From: Modestobacter lapidis
GTDB taxonomy: Bacteria > Actinomycetota > Actinomycetes > Mycobacteriales > Geodermatophilaceae
Length of the DNA: 64,000 nucleotides
Direction of reading: 5' to 3'
NCBI GenBank assembly: GCA_019779905.1
Contig: JABAKE010000004.1
Span: 124,001 to 188,000, forward strand
Every line of letters starts with the position of its first letter. Position 1 is the stretch's first letter. Below the pieces are notes generated by a model. That model saw only the letters and a program-made list of their open reading frames with translations, was not told the DNA's origin and searched no databases. Below, piece by piece: positions 33,535 to 41,021 of the stretch. The position numbers and the translations under genes were made by a program.

Positions 33535-34482
33535 TCAGCCGCCCGCGGCCAGGGCGGCGACCGCCTCGGCGCACCCCCAGGACAGCGTCACCCCCGAGCC
33601 TCCGTGGCCGTAGCAGGCGATGACCGGTACGGCATGGCCGGCGACGTGCTCCAGCCGGACGGCGTCCCGGCCCGGGCGGAGCCCCACGGCGCGGGACAGC
33701 ACCGGCTGCCCGACCAGGGCGGGCACCAGCTCGGTGGTGCGCCGCAGGATCGCCCGCTCGGTCTCCGGGTCCGGTTCGGTCACCGCCGACCCGACCTCGG
33801 CCACGCCGCCGCAGACGACGTCGTCCCGGCGGGGGACGACGTAGGTGAGGCCGTCGGGGTGGTCGTCGTCGATCACCCACGCGGTGAGGCCCGGGTTCGC
33901 CAGGCGCACCACCTGCCCGCGGATCGGGTACATCGTGTCGTCGCCGAGGAGCTGCCCCGACCGCAGGCCCGCGGCGACGACCACCAGGTCGGCGGCGGGC
34001 GCCAGCTCCTCGACCGAGCGCACGCTGCGGCGCTGGAACCACACCCCGGCGTCCGCGCACCGGGCCCGCAGCCAGGGCAGGTAGCGGGACATCGTGACGA
34101 CCGGCAGCGTGGCCCGCACGCCCCCCAGCGCACCCGGTGGCAGCTCCGCCGCGGTCGCCCCCCGCGACGCGGGCACCCCGGCGGCCCAGGAGCGGTCGAC
34201 GTCGGGCCGCCGCTCGACGACGGTGCCCTCCCGCAGGTCGACGCCGGCCGCACCGTCGGCGGCCAGCTCCGTGAAGCGCGCCAGCGACCGGGTCAGCCAG
34301 GTGGCCAGCGACGGTGACCCGCTGCGGTAGGGGAACCACACCGCGGCCGCGACCGCGGACACGGTGTCCGCGCCCTCCCGGTCGGCCACCACGGTCACCA
34401 CGTCGCCACCCGCGGCCAGCTGGTGCGCGAGGCTGAGCCCCAGGACGCCGCCACCGATGACCGTGACCCGCCGCCCGGTCAC
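33535..34482 (-). CDS. FAD-dependent oxidoreductase (D-amino-acid oxidase type)
   Basis: A 315-residue DAO-family flavoenzyme. The N-terminal Rossmann motif VTVIGGGVLGLSLAHQLA is at residues 6-23; the active-site part includes FPYRSGSP, TMYPIRGQVVRL, YVVPRRDDVVCGG and the C-terminal CYGHGGSGVTLSWG. This composition and length fit D-amino-acid oxidases, which deaminate D-amino acids with O2. The GTG start overlaps the phosphatase stop by 4 nt. It is the last gene of the cobK-gph-dao minus-strand operon; its link to cobalamin is unclear. Confidence 0.87.
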   Translation of the reverse strand: MTGRRVTVIGGGVLGLSLAHQLAAGGDVVTVVADREGADTVSAVAAAVWFPYRSGSPSLATWLTRSLARFTELAADGAAGVDLREGTVVERRPDVDRSWAAGVPASRGATAAELPPGALGGVRATLPVVTMSRYLPWLRARCADAGVWFQRRSVRSVEELAPAADLVVVAAGLRSGQLLGDDTMYPIRGQVVRLANPGLTAWVIDDDHPDGLTYVVPRRDDVVCGGVAEVGSAVTEPDPETERAILRRTTELVPALVGQPVLSRAVGLRPGRDAVRLEHVAGHAVPVIACYGHGGSGVTLSWGCAEAVAALAAGG

Positions 34483-35138
34483 CGGGCCCCCGCCGCGAGC
34501 CGGTCCAGCGCCGCGGGCACCTCGGCCGGGGTGCCGGCCACCACCGCCGCCCCGGCCGCCACCAGCTCGCCCTCCGGCGCCGGCCCCCAGCCGGCACCGA
34601 TGCACGGCAGCCCGTGCACCCCGGCGCCCCGCACGTCCTGCGCGCGGTCGCCGACCAGCACGGGCTGCCGGCCGTCCGGGTGCGCGGCCAGCGCGGCGGC
34701 GACCACCTGCTCCTTGTGCCGCACGGACCCGTCCCACGTGGCGCCGTGCACGCTCGCGAACGCCGGCAGCAGGCCGACGTGCGCCAGGATCCGGACGGCG
34801 AAGTCCTCGGGCTTGCTGGTCGCCACCGCGAGGGTCGCCCCACCGGTACCCAGCCGGGCCAGCAGGTCGGCGATCCCCGGGTACACGGTGGCCTGGAACA
34901 TCGCCCCGGCCGAGTAGTGCGCCCGGTAGGCGCGCACCGCCCGGACGACGTCGTCCCCGCCGATGCCGAAGGCCGCCTCGAAGCCCTCCTCCAGCGGCGG
35001 CCCGACCATCGAGCGCAGCTGCTCCGGCGTCGGCTCGGCCAGCCCCAGCTCCGCGACCGCGACCCGGATCGACGCCCAGATGCCCGCCACGGAGTCGACC
35101 AGCGTTCCGTCGAGGTCGAACAGCACCAGCCTCGTCAT
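34479..35138 (-). CDS. HAD phosphatase, phosphoglycolate phosphatase-like
   Basis: A 219-residue HAD hydrolase of the Gph/PGPase class. Motif I is LVLFDLDGTLVDS at residues 4-16, the helical cap follows (IWASIRVAVAELGL), then motif II VATSKP, motif III Lys in VRHKEQVV and motif IV LVGDRAQDVRGA. The stop overlaps the oxidase GTG, and the ATG overlaps the cobK stop. The physiological substrate is not deducible. Confidence 0.87.
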   Translation of the reverse strand: MTRLVLFDLDGTLVDSVAGIWASIRVAVAELGLAEPTPEQLRSMVGPPLEEGFEAAFGIGGDDVVRAVRAYRAHYSAGAMFQATVYPGIADLLARLGTGGATLAVATSKPEDFAVRILAHVGLLPAFASVHGATWDGSVRHKEQVVAAALAAHPDGRQPVLVGDRAQDVRGAGVHGLPCIGAGWGPAPEGELVAAGAAVVAGTPAEVPAALDRLAAGAR

Positions 35139-35866
35139 CGCCGGAGCACCCAGGTCACCGCGTCCTCGACGGTGGCCACCGCCGGCATCCCCGGCGGCAG
35201 CGGCGGCCGGCGCACCAGCACCACCGGCAGCCCCAGCTCCCGGGCGGCGGTCAGCTTGGCCTCGGTCATCTGCCCTCCGGAGTCCTTGGTGACGACGACG
35301 TCCACGGCGTGCGCCCGCATCAGCGCCACCTCGTCGGCGACGCTGAACGGCCCGCGGGCCAGCAGCAGCGTCGTCCCGGCCGGGAGCGGGTCGTCCGGCG
35401 GGTCGACCGCGCGGACCAGCACCCGGCCCGGCAGCGCGGCGAACGCACCGGCACCCTGCCGGCCGGTGGTGACGAAGACGCTCCGGCAGCCGGCGACGGC
35501 CTCCGCCGCCCCGGCCAACGAATCGACGAACCGCCAGCTGTCCCCCGGCCGGGGGGTCCAGCCGGGGCGCTGCAGCCGGAGCAGCGGGGTGCCGGTGGCC
35601 GCGGCCGCCCGGGCGGCCGAGCCGGTGATCCGGGCGGCGAACGGGTGGGTGGCGTCCACGACCGCCCGCGGCCGGTGCCGGGTCAGCCAGTCGGCCAGGC
35701 CCTCCGGGCCGCCGAAGCCGCCGATCCGCACCTCGCCGGCCGGGAGCACCGGGTCGGCCACCCGTCCCGCCAGCGAGGAGAGCACGTCGACGCCCGCCGC
35801 CAGCAGCTCCCCGGCCAGCCGCCGGGCCTCCCCCGTGCCGCCGAGCACCAGCACCCGGCCGGTCAT
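35135..35866 (-). CDS. cobK: precorrin-6A reductase
   Basis: A 243-residue CobK/CbiJ that reduces precorrin-6A with NADPH. VLVLGGTGEARRLAGEL (nucleotide loop), VVDATHPFAARI, VFVTTGRQGAGAF and VVTKDSGGQMTEAKLTAA are the family landmarks. It is divergent from cbiD with only 26 nt between the start codons, so the two promoters must overlap each other or the genes. First gene of the cobK-gph-dao operon. Confidence 0.96.
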   Translation of the reverse strand: MTGRVLVLGGTGEARRLAGELLAAGVDVLSSLAGRVADPVLPAGEVRIGGFGGPEGLADWLTRHRPRAVVDATHPFAARITGSAARAAAATGTPLLRLQRPGWTPRPGDSWRFVDSLAGAAEAVAGCRSVFVTTGRQGAGAFAALPGRVLVRAVDPPDDPLPAGTTLLLARGPFSVADEVALMRAHAVDVVVTKDSGGQMTEAKLTAARELGLPVVLVRRPPLPPGMPAVATVEDAVTWVLRR

Positions 35867-35892
35867 CTGGACGCACCACGGAGGATGTCCCT

Positions 35893-36987
35893 GTGAGCAG
35901 GGACGGCAGCAGCGGGCTGCGCCACGGGTGGACGACCGGCGCCTGCGCGACCGCCGCCACCACCGCCGCCTACACCGCGCTGCTCACCGGCGAGTTCCCC
36001 GACCCGGTGCAGATCGACCTGCCGAACGACCGGCACCCCTCGTTCGCCCTCGCCCGGGAGTCGCTGGGCGCCGGCGAGGCGACCGCCGGCATCGTCAAGG
36101 ACGCCGGCGACGACCCCGACGTCACCCACGGCGCCCTGGTCTCCGCGCGGGTCACCCTCGGCCCGCCCGGCAGCGGTGTGGTGTTCCGCGCGGGGAACGG
36201 CGTCGGGACGGTGACCAAGCCCGGCCTGCCGCTGCCGGTCGGGGAGCCGGCGATCAACCCGGTGCCACGCCGGCTGATGACCGGGCACGTCGCCGCGGTC
36301 GCCGCCCGGCACGGCGGCACCGGCGACGTCGTCGTCGAGGTGTCGGTGGCGAACGGCGCGGAGCTGGCCCGGAAGACGTGGAACCCGCGGCTGGGCATCC
36401 TCGGTGGCCTGTCGATCCTCGGGACGACGGGCGTCGTCGTCCCGTACTCCTGCTCGTCCTGGATCGACTCGATCCGCCGCGGCGTGGACGTCGCCCGCGC
36501 CGCCGGTCATCCCCATGTGGCCGGCTGCACCGGCTCCACCAGCGAGAAGACCGTCCAGCAGCTCTACGGGCTCCCCGACGACGCGCTGCTGGACATGGGC
36601 GACTTCGCCGGTGCGGTCCTCAAGTACCTGCGCCGCCACCCGGTGCCGCGGCTGACCATCGCCGGTGGCATCGGCAAGCTGACCAAGCTCGCCGACGGCC
36701 ACCTCGACCTCCACTCGGCCCGTTCGCAGGTGTCGTTCCCGGCGCTGGCCGGGCTGGTCCGCGACGCGGGCGGGGCGCCGGGGCTGGTCGAGGGGGTGCT
36801 GGGCGCCAACACCGCACTGGACGCGCTGCAGCAGTGCGCCGCCGCCGGGCTGCCGCTGGGAGATCTGGTCGCCGCCGGCGCCCGCGAGACCGCGGCCGGG
36901 GTGCTGCGGGGCGCGCCGGTGGCGGTCGACGTGGTGGTGATCGACCGGGCCGGCACGATCGTCGGCCGCGCCCCGGCTCCGTCGTAG
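35893..36987 (+). CDS. cbiD: cobalt-precorrin-5B C1-methyltransferase type protein CbiD
   Basis: A 364-residue CbiD. LRHGWTTGACATAATTAAY is the universal N-terminus, followed by KDAGDDPDVTHGA, AINPVPRRLM, TWNPRLGILGGLSILGTTGVV and TIAGGIGKLTKLADGHLDLHS. In the anaerobic route CbiD methylates C1 of cobalt-precorrin-5B. The aerobic equivalent is CobF, which is not seen here, so CbiD presumably supplies C1 methylation on a cobalt-free substrate (inference). GTG start with GGAGG at 8 nt. Confidence 0.96.
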   Translation: MSRDGSSGLRHGWTTGACATAATTAAYTALLTGEFPDPVQIDLPNDRHPSFALARESLGAGEATAGIVKDAGDDPDVTHGALVSARVTLGPPGSGVVFRAGNGVGTVTKPGLPLPVGEPAINPVPRRLMTGHVAAVAARHGGTGDVVVEVSVANGAELARKTWNPRLGILGGLSILGTTGVVVPYSCSSWIDSIRRGVDVARAAGHPHVAGCTGSTSEKTVQQLYGLPDDALLDMGDFAGAVLKYLRRHPVPRLTIAGGIGKLTKLADGHLDLHSARSQVSFPALAGLVRDAGGAPGLVEGVLGANTALDALQQCAAAGLPLGDLVAAGARETAAGVLRGAPVAVDVVVIDRAGTIVGRAPAPS

Positions 36988-37033
36988 GGGCCCGCCGCGA
37001 GCCTGCGAGCGGTGGGGGGCGACGGGGTCCTTC
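36988..37033. repeat. dispersed 46-bp 3'-end repeat (GAGCCTGCGAGCGGTGG family), copy 1
   Basis: Fills the 44-bp gap between the convergent cbiD and cobM stops. It shares GGGCCCGCCG-GAGCCTGCGAGCGGTGGGGGG and GGGTCCTT with copies near 47772 and 48220. Probably a bidirectional transcription-end element. Confidence 0.65.
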
Positions 37034-37772
37034 ATCGTTCCCGGGTGGTCGAGTAGAGGTGGCTGTCCGGGAACTGTCCGGCGCTGAGCGCCCGGCCGAC
37101 CACGACCACCGCCGTCCGCCGGACCCCGGCCTCGCCCACCTGGCCGGCGATGTCGGCCAGCGTGCCGCGCAGCACCAGCTCGTCCGGCCGGCTGGCCTTC
37201 GCCACCACCGCGACCGGGCAGTCCGCGCCGTAGTGCGCGGCGAGCTCGGGGGCCAGCTCGTCGAGCCGCTGCACGGCCAGGTGCAGCACCAGCGTGGCGC
37301 CGGTGGCCGCGTACGCCGCCAGCGTCTCCCCCGGCGGCATCGGGGTCGAGCGCGCCGACGTCCGGGTGAGGACGACGGTCTGCGCGACCCCCGGCACGGT
37401 CAGCTCCCGCTTGAGCGACGCGGCTGCCGCGGCGAACGCCGGCACCCCGGGCACGACGTCGTAGGGCACCCCGGCGGCATCCAGCCGGCGCATCTGCTCG
37501 GCCATGGCGCTGTAGACCGACGGGTCGCCGGAGTGCAGCCGGGCGACGTCCAGCCCGGTCCCGTGCGCGGTGACCAGCAGGTGCGTGATCTGGTCCAGGT
37601 CGAGGTCGGCGGTGTCCACCAGCCGGGCGCCCGCCGGGGCGGTGTCCAGCAGCTCGCGCGGCACCAGCGCACCGGCGTACAGGCAGACGGGGGACGACGC
37701 GATCAGCCGGGCCGCCCGCACCGTGACCAGGTCCGCGGCCCCCGGCCCCGCCCCGATGAAGTGGACTACCAC
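37032..37772 (-). CDS. cobM: precorrin-4 C11-methyltransferase
   Basis: A 246-residue CobM/CbiF. VHFIGAGPGAADLVTVRAA is the SAM-fold start, LHSGDPSVYSAMAEQM the substrate loop, and VPGVPAFAAAAASLKREL and VVLTRTSARSTPMP are typical of CbiF rather than other methyltransferases of the fold. GTG start. A hairpin with the Shine-Dalgarno in and beside its loop lies 2 nt upstream. Convergent with cbiD. Confidence 0.96.
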   Translation of the reverse strand: MVVHFIGAGPGAADLVTVRAARLIASSPVCLYAGALVPRELLDTAPAGARLVDTADLDLDQITHLLVTAHGTGLDVARLHSGDPSVYSAMAEQMRRLDAAGVPYDVVPGVPAFAAAAASLKRELTVPGVAQTVVLTRTSARSTPMPPGETLAAYAATGATLVLHLAVQRLDELAPELAAHYGADCPVAVVAKASRPDELVLRGTLADIAGQVGEAGVRRTAVVVVGRALSAGQFPDSHLYSTTRER

Positions 37773-37774
37773 TC

Positions 37775-37794
37775 TGCGATCCTCTCGGATCGCA
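37775..37794 (-). promoter_or_regulatory. hairpin holding the cobM Shine-Dalgarno
   Basis: On the minus strand TGCGATCC-GAGA-GGATCGCA forms a perfect 8-bp stem with a GAGA loop, ending 2 nt before the cobM GTG. The best Shine-Dalgarno, GAGAGGA, spans loop and stem, so folding would hide part of it. Confidence 0.5.
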
Positions 37795-37908
37795 CCGCGG
37801 TCAGGTGCCGTGCCCCTGAGGCGCTGAGCCGTTGCCGCCGTCGCGTCGGGGACCCTTCGGGCCCGCCGGCGCGCCGCCGAGTCGCCTCCGGCGACGGTGT
37901 CCGTAGCT

Positions 37909-39129
37909 TCACCTCACCACGCTCCAGATGGTCACGGGCATGGCCGGTCTCCAGCCGGTGAAGCCGCCGACGGGCTGGGCGTGCGCGACCGACAGCCGGG
38001 TCAGCGACCCGCCGCAGCGCGCGTGCCACCCGGCCAGCACGGCCTCGCTCTGCACGGTCACCGCGTTGACCACCAACCGGCCGCCGGGGGCGAGGGCCGC
38101 CCAGCAGGCGTCGAGCAGCAGCGGCGTGGTCGCGCCGCCACCGACGAAGACGGCATCCGGCTGCGGCAGCCCGGTGAGCGCGTCGGGCGCGCGCCCCGCC
38201 ACCACCCGCAGGTCCGGGACGCCGAGCCGGGTGGCGTTCGCCGCGATCCGCCCGGCCCGCACCGGGTCGGACTCCACGGCGACCGCCCGGCACGAGGGGT
38301 GCACCCGCATCCATTCGATGCCGATCGAGCCCGCGCCCGCGCCGACGTCCCAGAGCAGCTGGCCGGGCAGCGGGACCAGCCGGGCCAGCGTCACCGCCCG
38401 GACGTCGCGCTTGGTCAGCTGCCCGTCGTGCGCGTAGGCGTCGTCGGGCAGCCCCGGGACGGTCGGCAGCGGCACGGTGCCCGGATCGGCGACCACCTCG
38501 ACCGCGGTGATCACCAGCGCGTCGGTCTCCGCGTGCGGCCAGTGCGCCGCGGTGCCGGTGAACGAGCGCTCCGCCGGGCCGCCCAGCTGGGCCAGCGCCA
38601 CGATGCGGCTCCCGCCGTACCCGCCGGATCGCAGCAGCCCGGCCACCAGCGCCGGCGTGCCGGTGTCCGAGCCGAGCACCAGCAGCCGCCGTCCCGGGGT
38701 GGCGTGCGGGGTGAGCAGCTCGATCGGCCGGCCGACGTCGGCCACCACCGTGGTGTCCTCGACGGCCCAGCCGAGCCGGGCGCAGGCGAGCGTCACCGAC
38801 GACGGGTGCGGCACCACCTCGACCGCGGCCGGGCCGAACAGCCGCACCAGCGAACCCCCGATCCCGGAGAGCATCGGATCACCGCTGGCCAGCACCACCA
38901 CGCGCCGGCCGGGGTGCTCGGTGGGCAGCGCCCGGAGGGCCGGCACCAGCGGCGAGGGCCACGGCACCCGCTCGGCGACCACGTCGGCCGGGAGGAGGGC
39001 CAGTTGCCGGGCGCTGCCCCGCAGCACCTCCGCCGCCACGATGGCCCGCCGGCCTCGCGGGGAGAGCCCGTCCCAGCCGTCGGCGCCGATGCCGACGACG
39101 GTCACGGTCCAGCCCTCGGGCGTCGTCAC
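37909..39129 (-). CDS. cobL: precorrin-6Y C5,15-methyltransferase (decarboxylating)
   Basis: A 406-residue CobL: an N-terminal CbiE methyltransferase (TVVGIGADGWDGLSP, VVLASGDPMLSGIGG, PHPSSVTLACARLGW) joined to a C-terminal CbiT domain (LWDVGAGAGSIGIEWM, VFVGGGATTPLLLDACW). It methylates C5 and C15 and decarboxylates the C12 acetate. The GTG start, VTTPEGWT, is a duplicate of the original coupling site to def: the same 20-bp sequence recurs 83 bp upstream around a 63-bp insertion. Confidence 0.95.
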   Translation of the reverse strand: MTTPEGWTVTVVGIGADGWDGLSPRGRRAIVAAEVLRGSARQLALLPADVVAERVPWPSPLVPALRALPTEHPGRRVVVLASGDPMLSGIGGSLVRLFGPAAVEVVPHPSSVTLACARLGWAVEDTTVVADVGRPIELLTPHATPGRRLLVLGSDTGTPALVAGLLRSGGYGGSRIVALAQLGGPAERSFTGTAAHWPHAETDALVITAVEVVADPGTVPLPTVPGLPDDAYAHDGQLTKRDVRAVTLARLVPLPGQLLWDVGAGAGSIGIEWMRVHPSCRAVAVESDPVRAGRIAANATRLGVPDLRVVAGRAPDALTGLPQPDAVFVGGGATTPLLLDACWAALAPGGRLVVNAVTVQSEAVLAGWHARCGGSLTRLSVAHAQPVGGFTGWRPAMPVTIWSVVR

Positions 39130-39215
39130 GCCGCGTCCATGGGCGCGACTCCGACCTCGATCCGCTCCTCGCTCGCTGGCGCTCGCTGCGATGCTCCCTC
39201 GGGCGTCGTCACGCC
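39113..39215. repeat. 63-bp insertion flanked by a 20-bp direct duplication (def/cobL junction)
   Basis: CCCTCGGGCGTCGTCACGCC occurs exactly at 39113-39132 and 39196-39215. The 63 bp between them belong to the AGCGAGCGCCAGCGAGCGAGGAG repeat family also present near 48600. The duplicated block contains the original cobL GTG and first codons, which is what an insertion with target duplication would leave. Confidence 0.85.
39126..39212 (-). CDS. coupled mini-ORF between def and cobL (repeat-derived)
   Basis: A 28-residue frame created by the repeat insertion: VTTPEG, then ASQRAPASEERIEVGVAPMDAA. Its GTG overlaps the def stop (GTGA), and its TGA overlaps the new cobL GTG (GTGA), so ribosomes could pass def, mini-ORF and cobL by re-initiation. 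The peptide itself is probably without function; the frame seems kept to maintain coupling (inference). Confidence 0.5.
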   Translation of the reverse strand: MTTPEGASQRAPASEERIEVGVAPMDAA

Positions 39216-39766
39216 GGCAGCTCGCCCTCCGGGCCGGCCGCCTCGGCCAGCAGCCGTTCCCGCACCGGCTCGTCCAGCCGGTCCACGTAGACGATGCCCT
39301 CGAGGTGGTCGACCTCGTGCTGCAGGCAGCGGGCAGCCATCCCGGTGGCCTCGATCGACACCGGGTCGCCGTGCACGTCCACGCCGTCCACCCGGGCCCG
39401 GAAGGCACGCTCCAGCTCGGCGTACGGCCCGGGCACGGACAGGCAGCCCTCCTCGGTCAACTCCACGGCCGGCTCCCCCTCGCCCGGCTCCAGGACGGTG
39501 AGCGTGGGGTTGACCGCGTAGCCGACGACGTCCTCGCCCTCGGCGTCCGGGCAGTCGATGACGAAGACGCGGGCGTCGACGCCGATCTGGTTGGCCGCGA
39601 GCCCCACCCCGTCGGCGGCGGCCATGCTGGCGAACATGTCCAGCACCAGGTGCCGCAGCCCGCGGTCGAAGACCGTCACCGGCGCGCACGGGTGGTGCAG
39701 GACGGGGTCCGAGCCGTACGTGACGATCGGCCGGGCGACGCCGTCGTAACGGCCGGGGAGGCGCAT
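39209..39766 (-). CDS. def: peptide deformylase
   Basis: A 185-residue metalloenzyme that removes formyl from new proteins. All three motifs are intact: GVGLAANQIG, EGCLSVPG (Cys metal ligand) and QHEVDHLEG (two His ligands and catalytic Glu). The ATG has no Shine-Dalgarno; TAGGAT on the minus strand (39780-39775) sits 8 nt before it, a leaderless arrangement. It lies in the same transcript as cobL. Actinobacteria often carry several deformylases, and this may not be the only one. Confidence 0.96.
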   Translation of the reverse strand: MRLPGRYDGVARPIVTYGSDPVLHHPCAPVTVFDRGLRHLVLDMFASMAAADGVGLAANQIGVDARVFVIDCPDAEGEDVVGYAVNPTLTVLEPGEGEPAVELTEEGCLSVPGPYAELERAFRARVDGVDVHGDPVSIEATGMAARCLQHEVDHLEGIVYVDRLDEPVRERLLAEAAGPEGELPA

Positions 39767-39774
39767 GACCGTCG

Positions 39775-39798
39775 ATCCTAGGGACGCGTCCCTACAGT
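39775..39798. promoter_or_regulatory. divergent leaderless promoters with a 16-bp palindrome (def / cbiB)
   Basis: TAGGGACGCGTCCCTA (39779-39794) is a perfect palindrome. It overlaps a minus-strand TAGGAT -10 for def and a plus-strand TACAGT -10 (39793-39798) for cbiB, each 7-8 nt from an ATG. One protein bound here could block both promoters. Confidence 0.55.
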
Positions 39799-39805
39799 GG
39801 CCGCC

Positions 39806-40741
39806 ATGTCCTCCGCCGGCGCCGCGGGCCTGGCCCTCGGCGCCGCGGCCGACCTGCTGCTCGCCGACCCGCGCCGTGGCCATCCCGTCGCCGGCTTCGG
39901 CGCCGCCGCCGGCGCCCTGGAGCGGCGGGTCTGGCGGAACTCCCGGCTGGCCGGGGCCGCGTACGCCGCCGGCTGCGTCGGGGCGGCGGCGGGGCTGGGG
40001 ACGGCGGCGCAGCGGCTCACCGCGGGCCGGCCGCTGGCCCGGACCGCGGTCACCGCGGCGGCCACCTGGGCGGTGCTCGGCGGCACCTCCCTCGGCCGCG
40101 CCGCGACCGGGATGGCCGCCCACCTCGAGGCCGGGAACCTGCCGGCGGCCCGCGCGCACCTGCCGACCCTGGCCGGCCGCGACCCCCGCGGCCTGGCCGA
40201 GCCCGACCTGGTCCGGGCCACCGTCGAGTCGGTCGCGGAGAACACCTCCGACGCCGCCGTGGCCCCGCTGTTCTGGGGCGCGGTCGCCGGGGTTCCGGGC
40301 CTGCTGGCGTACCGGGCGGCCAACACCCTCGACGCCATGGTGGGGTACCGGTCGGCCCGGTACGCGCGGTTCGGCTGGGCGGCGGCCCGGCTGGACGACG
40401 TCCTCAACTGGTTCCCGGCGCGGCTGACCGCGGCGCTCACCGTGCTGGTCGCGCCGCTGGCCGGCGGCTCGGCGGGCGGCGCCTGGCGCACCTGGCGGCG
40501 CGACGGCGCGGCTCACCCCAGCCCCAACGCCGGCCGCTGCGAGGCCGCGCTGGCCGGCGCCCTCGGCGTCCGGCTGGGTGGCCGGAACGTCTACGGCAGC
40601 CGGGTGGAGGAGCGCCCGGCCCTGGGGGACGGCCGGCCGCCGGTGCGCGGCGACATCCGCCGGGCCGGCCGGCTCTCCCGGTCGGTGTGGACGGCGGCCG
40701 CGGCCCTCGCCGTCGCCGCCCAGCTGGCCCGCCGGGGCTGA
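39806..40741 (+). CDS. cbiB: adenosylcobinamide-phosphate synthase
   Basis: A 311-residue membrane protein (CobD in the Pseudomonas naming, CbiB in Salmonella naming) that attaches aminopropanol phosphate to adenosylcobyric acid. DLLLADPRRGHPVAGFG opens the family, and VESVAENTSDAAVAPLFWGAVAG, RAANTLDAMVGYR and LDDVLNWFPARLTA follow. I chose the ATG at 39806 because a TACAGT -10 box lies 7 nt upstream; a GTG 9 nt earlier would overlap that box. Confidence 0.95.
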   Translation: MSSAGAAGLALGAAADLLLADPRRGHPVAGFGAAAGALERRVWRNSRLAGAAYAAGCVGAAAGLGTAAQRLTAGRPLARTAVTAAATWAVLGGTSLGRAATGMAAHLEAGNLPAARAHLPTLAGRDPRGLAEPDLVRATVESVAENTSDAAVAPLFWGAVAGVPGLLAYRAANTLDAMVGYRSARYARFGWAAARLDDVLNWFPARLTAALTVLVAPLAGGSAGGAWRTWRRDGAAHPSPNAGRCEAALAGALGVRLGGRNVYGSRVEERPALGDGRPPVRGDIRRAGRLSRSVWTAAAALAVAAQLARRG

Positions 40742-40935
40742 GCCGGGCGCCGACGCAGGGCGCCACGGGGTTCCGGCAGCACCGGGAAGCCGGCCGGATC
40801 GACCGAGGCATGGCTGGCCGGCGGATCGGCCGGGCCGAGGCCGCCCCGGCGGGTGACCCGCAGGGTTTGCGCGGCCAGGGCACCGATGGCCAGGAGAAGG
40901 AGGACCAGGACGACGGACGCACCACCAGGAGTCAC
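40591..40935 (-). CDS. possible small single-pass membrane protein
   Basis: A 114-residue frame starting MTPGGASVVLVLLLLAIGALAAQTLRVTRRG, a plausible single membrane anchor followed by a disordered Pro/Arg-rich part. The last 150 bp are antisense to cbiB, which argues against the C-terminal half. The N-terminal helix may belong to a shorter real protein, or the whole may be a shadow. No family recognised. Confidence 0.3.
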   Translation of the reverse strand: MTPGGASVVLVLLLLAIGALAAQTLRVTRRGGLGPADPPASHASVDPAGFPVLPEPRGALRRRPAQPRRASWAATARAAAAVHTDRESRPARRMSPRTGGRPSPRAGRSSTRLP

Positions 40936-40988
40936 ACCCGAACAGTGGCACCATCAGTGCTGGTCGATACCAGGCCACTACGGCATGG

Positions 40989-41021
40989 TGGACTGCATGC
41001 CACCGACCATGGAGCAGTCCA
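40989..41021. promoter_or_regulatory. inverted repeat at the start of the MocR-type regulator gene
   Basis: TGGACTGC (40989-40996) and its exact complement GCAGTCCA (41014-41021) are 17 nt apart and overlap the start codon region. A second small inverted repeat, CTGGT-CGAT-ACCAG, lies just upstream. Both are candidate autoregulatory sites. Confidence 0.45.
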
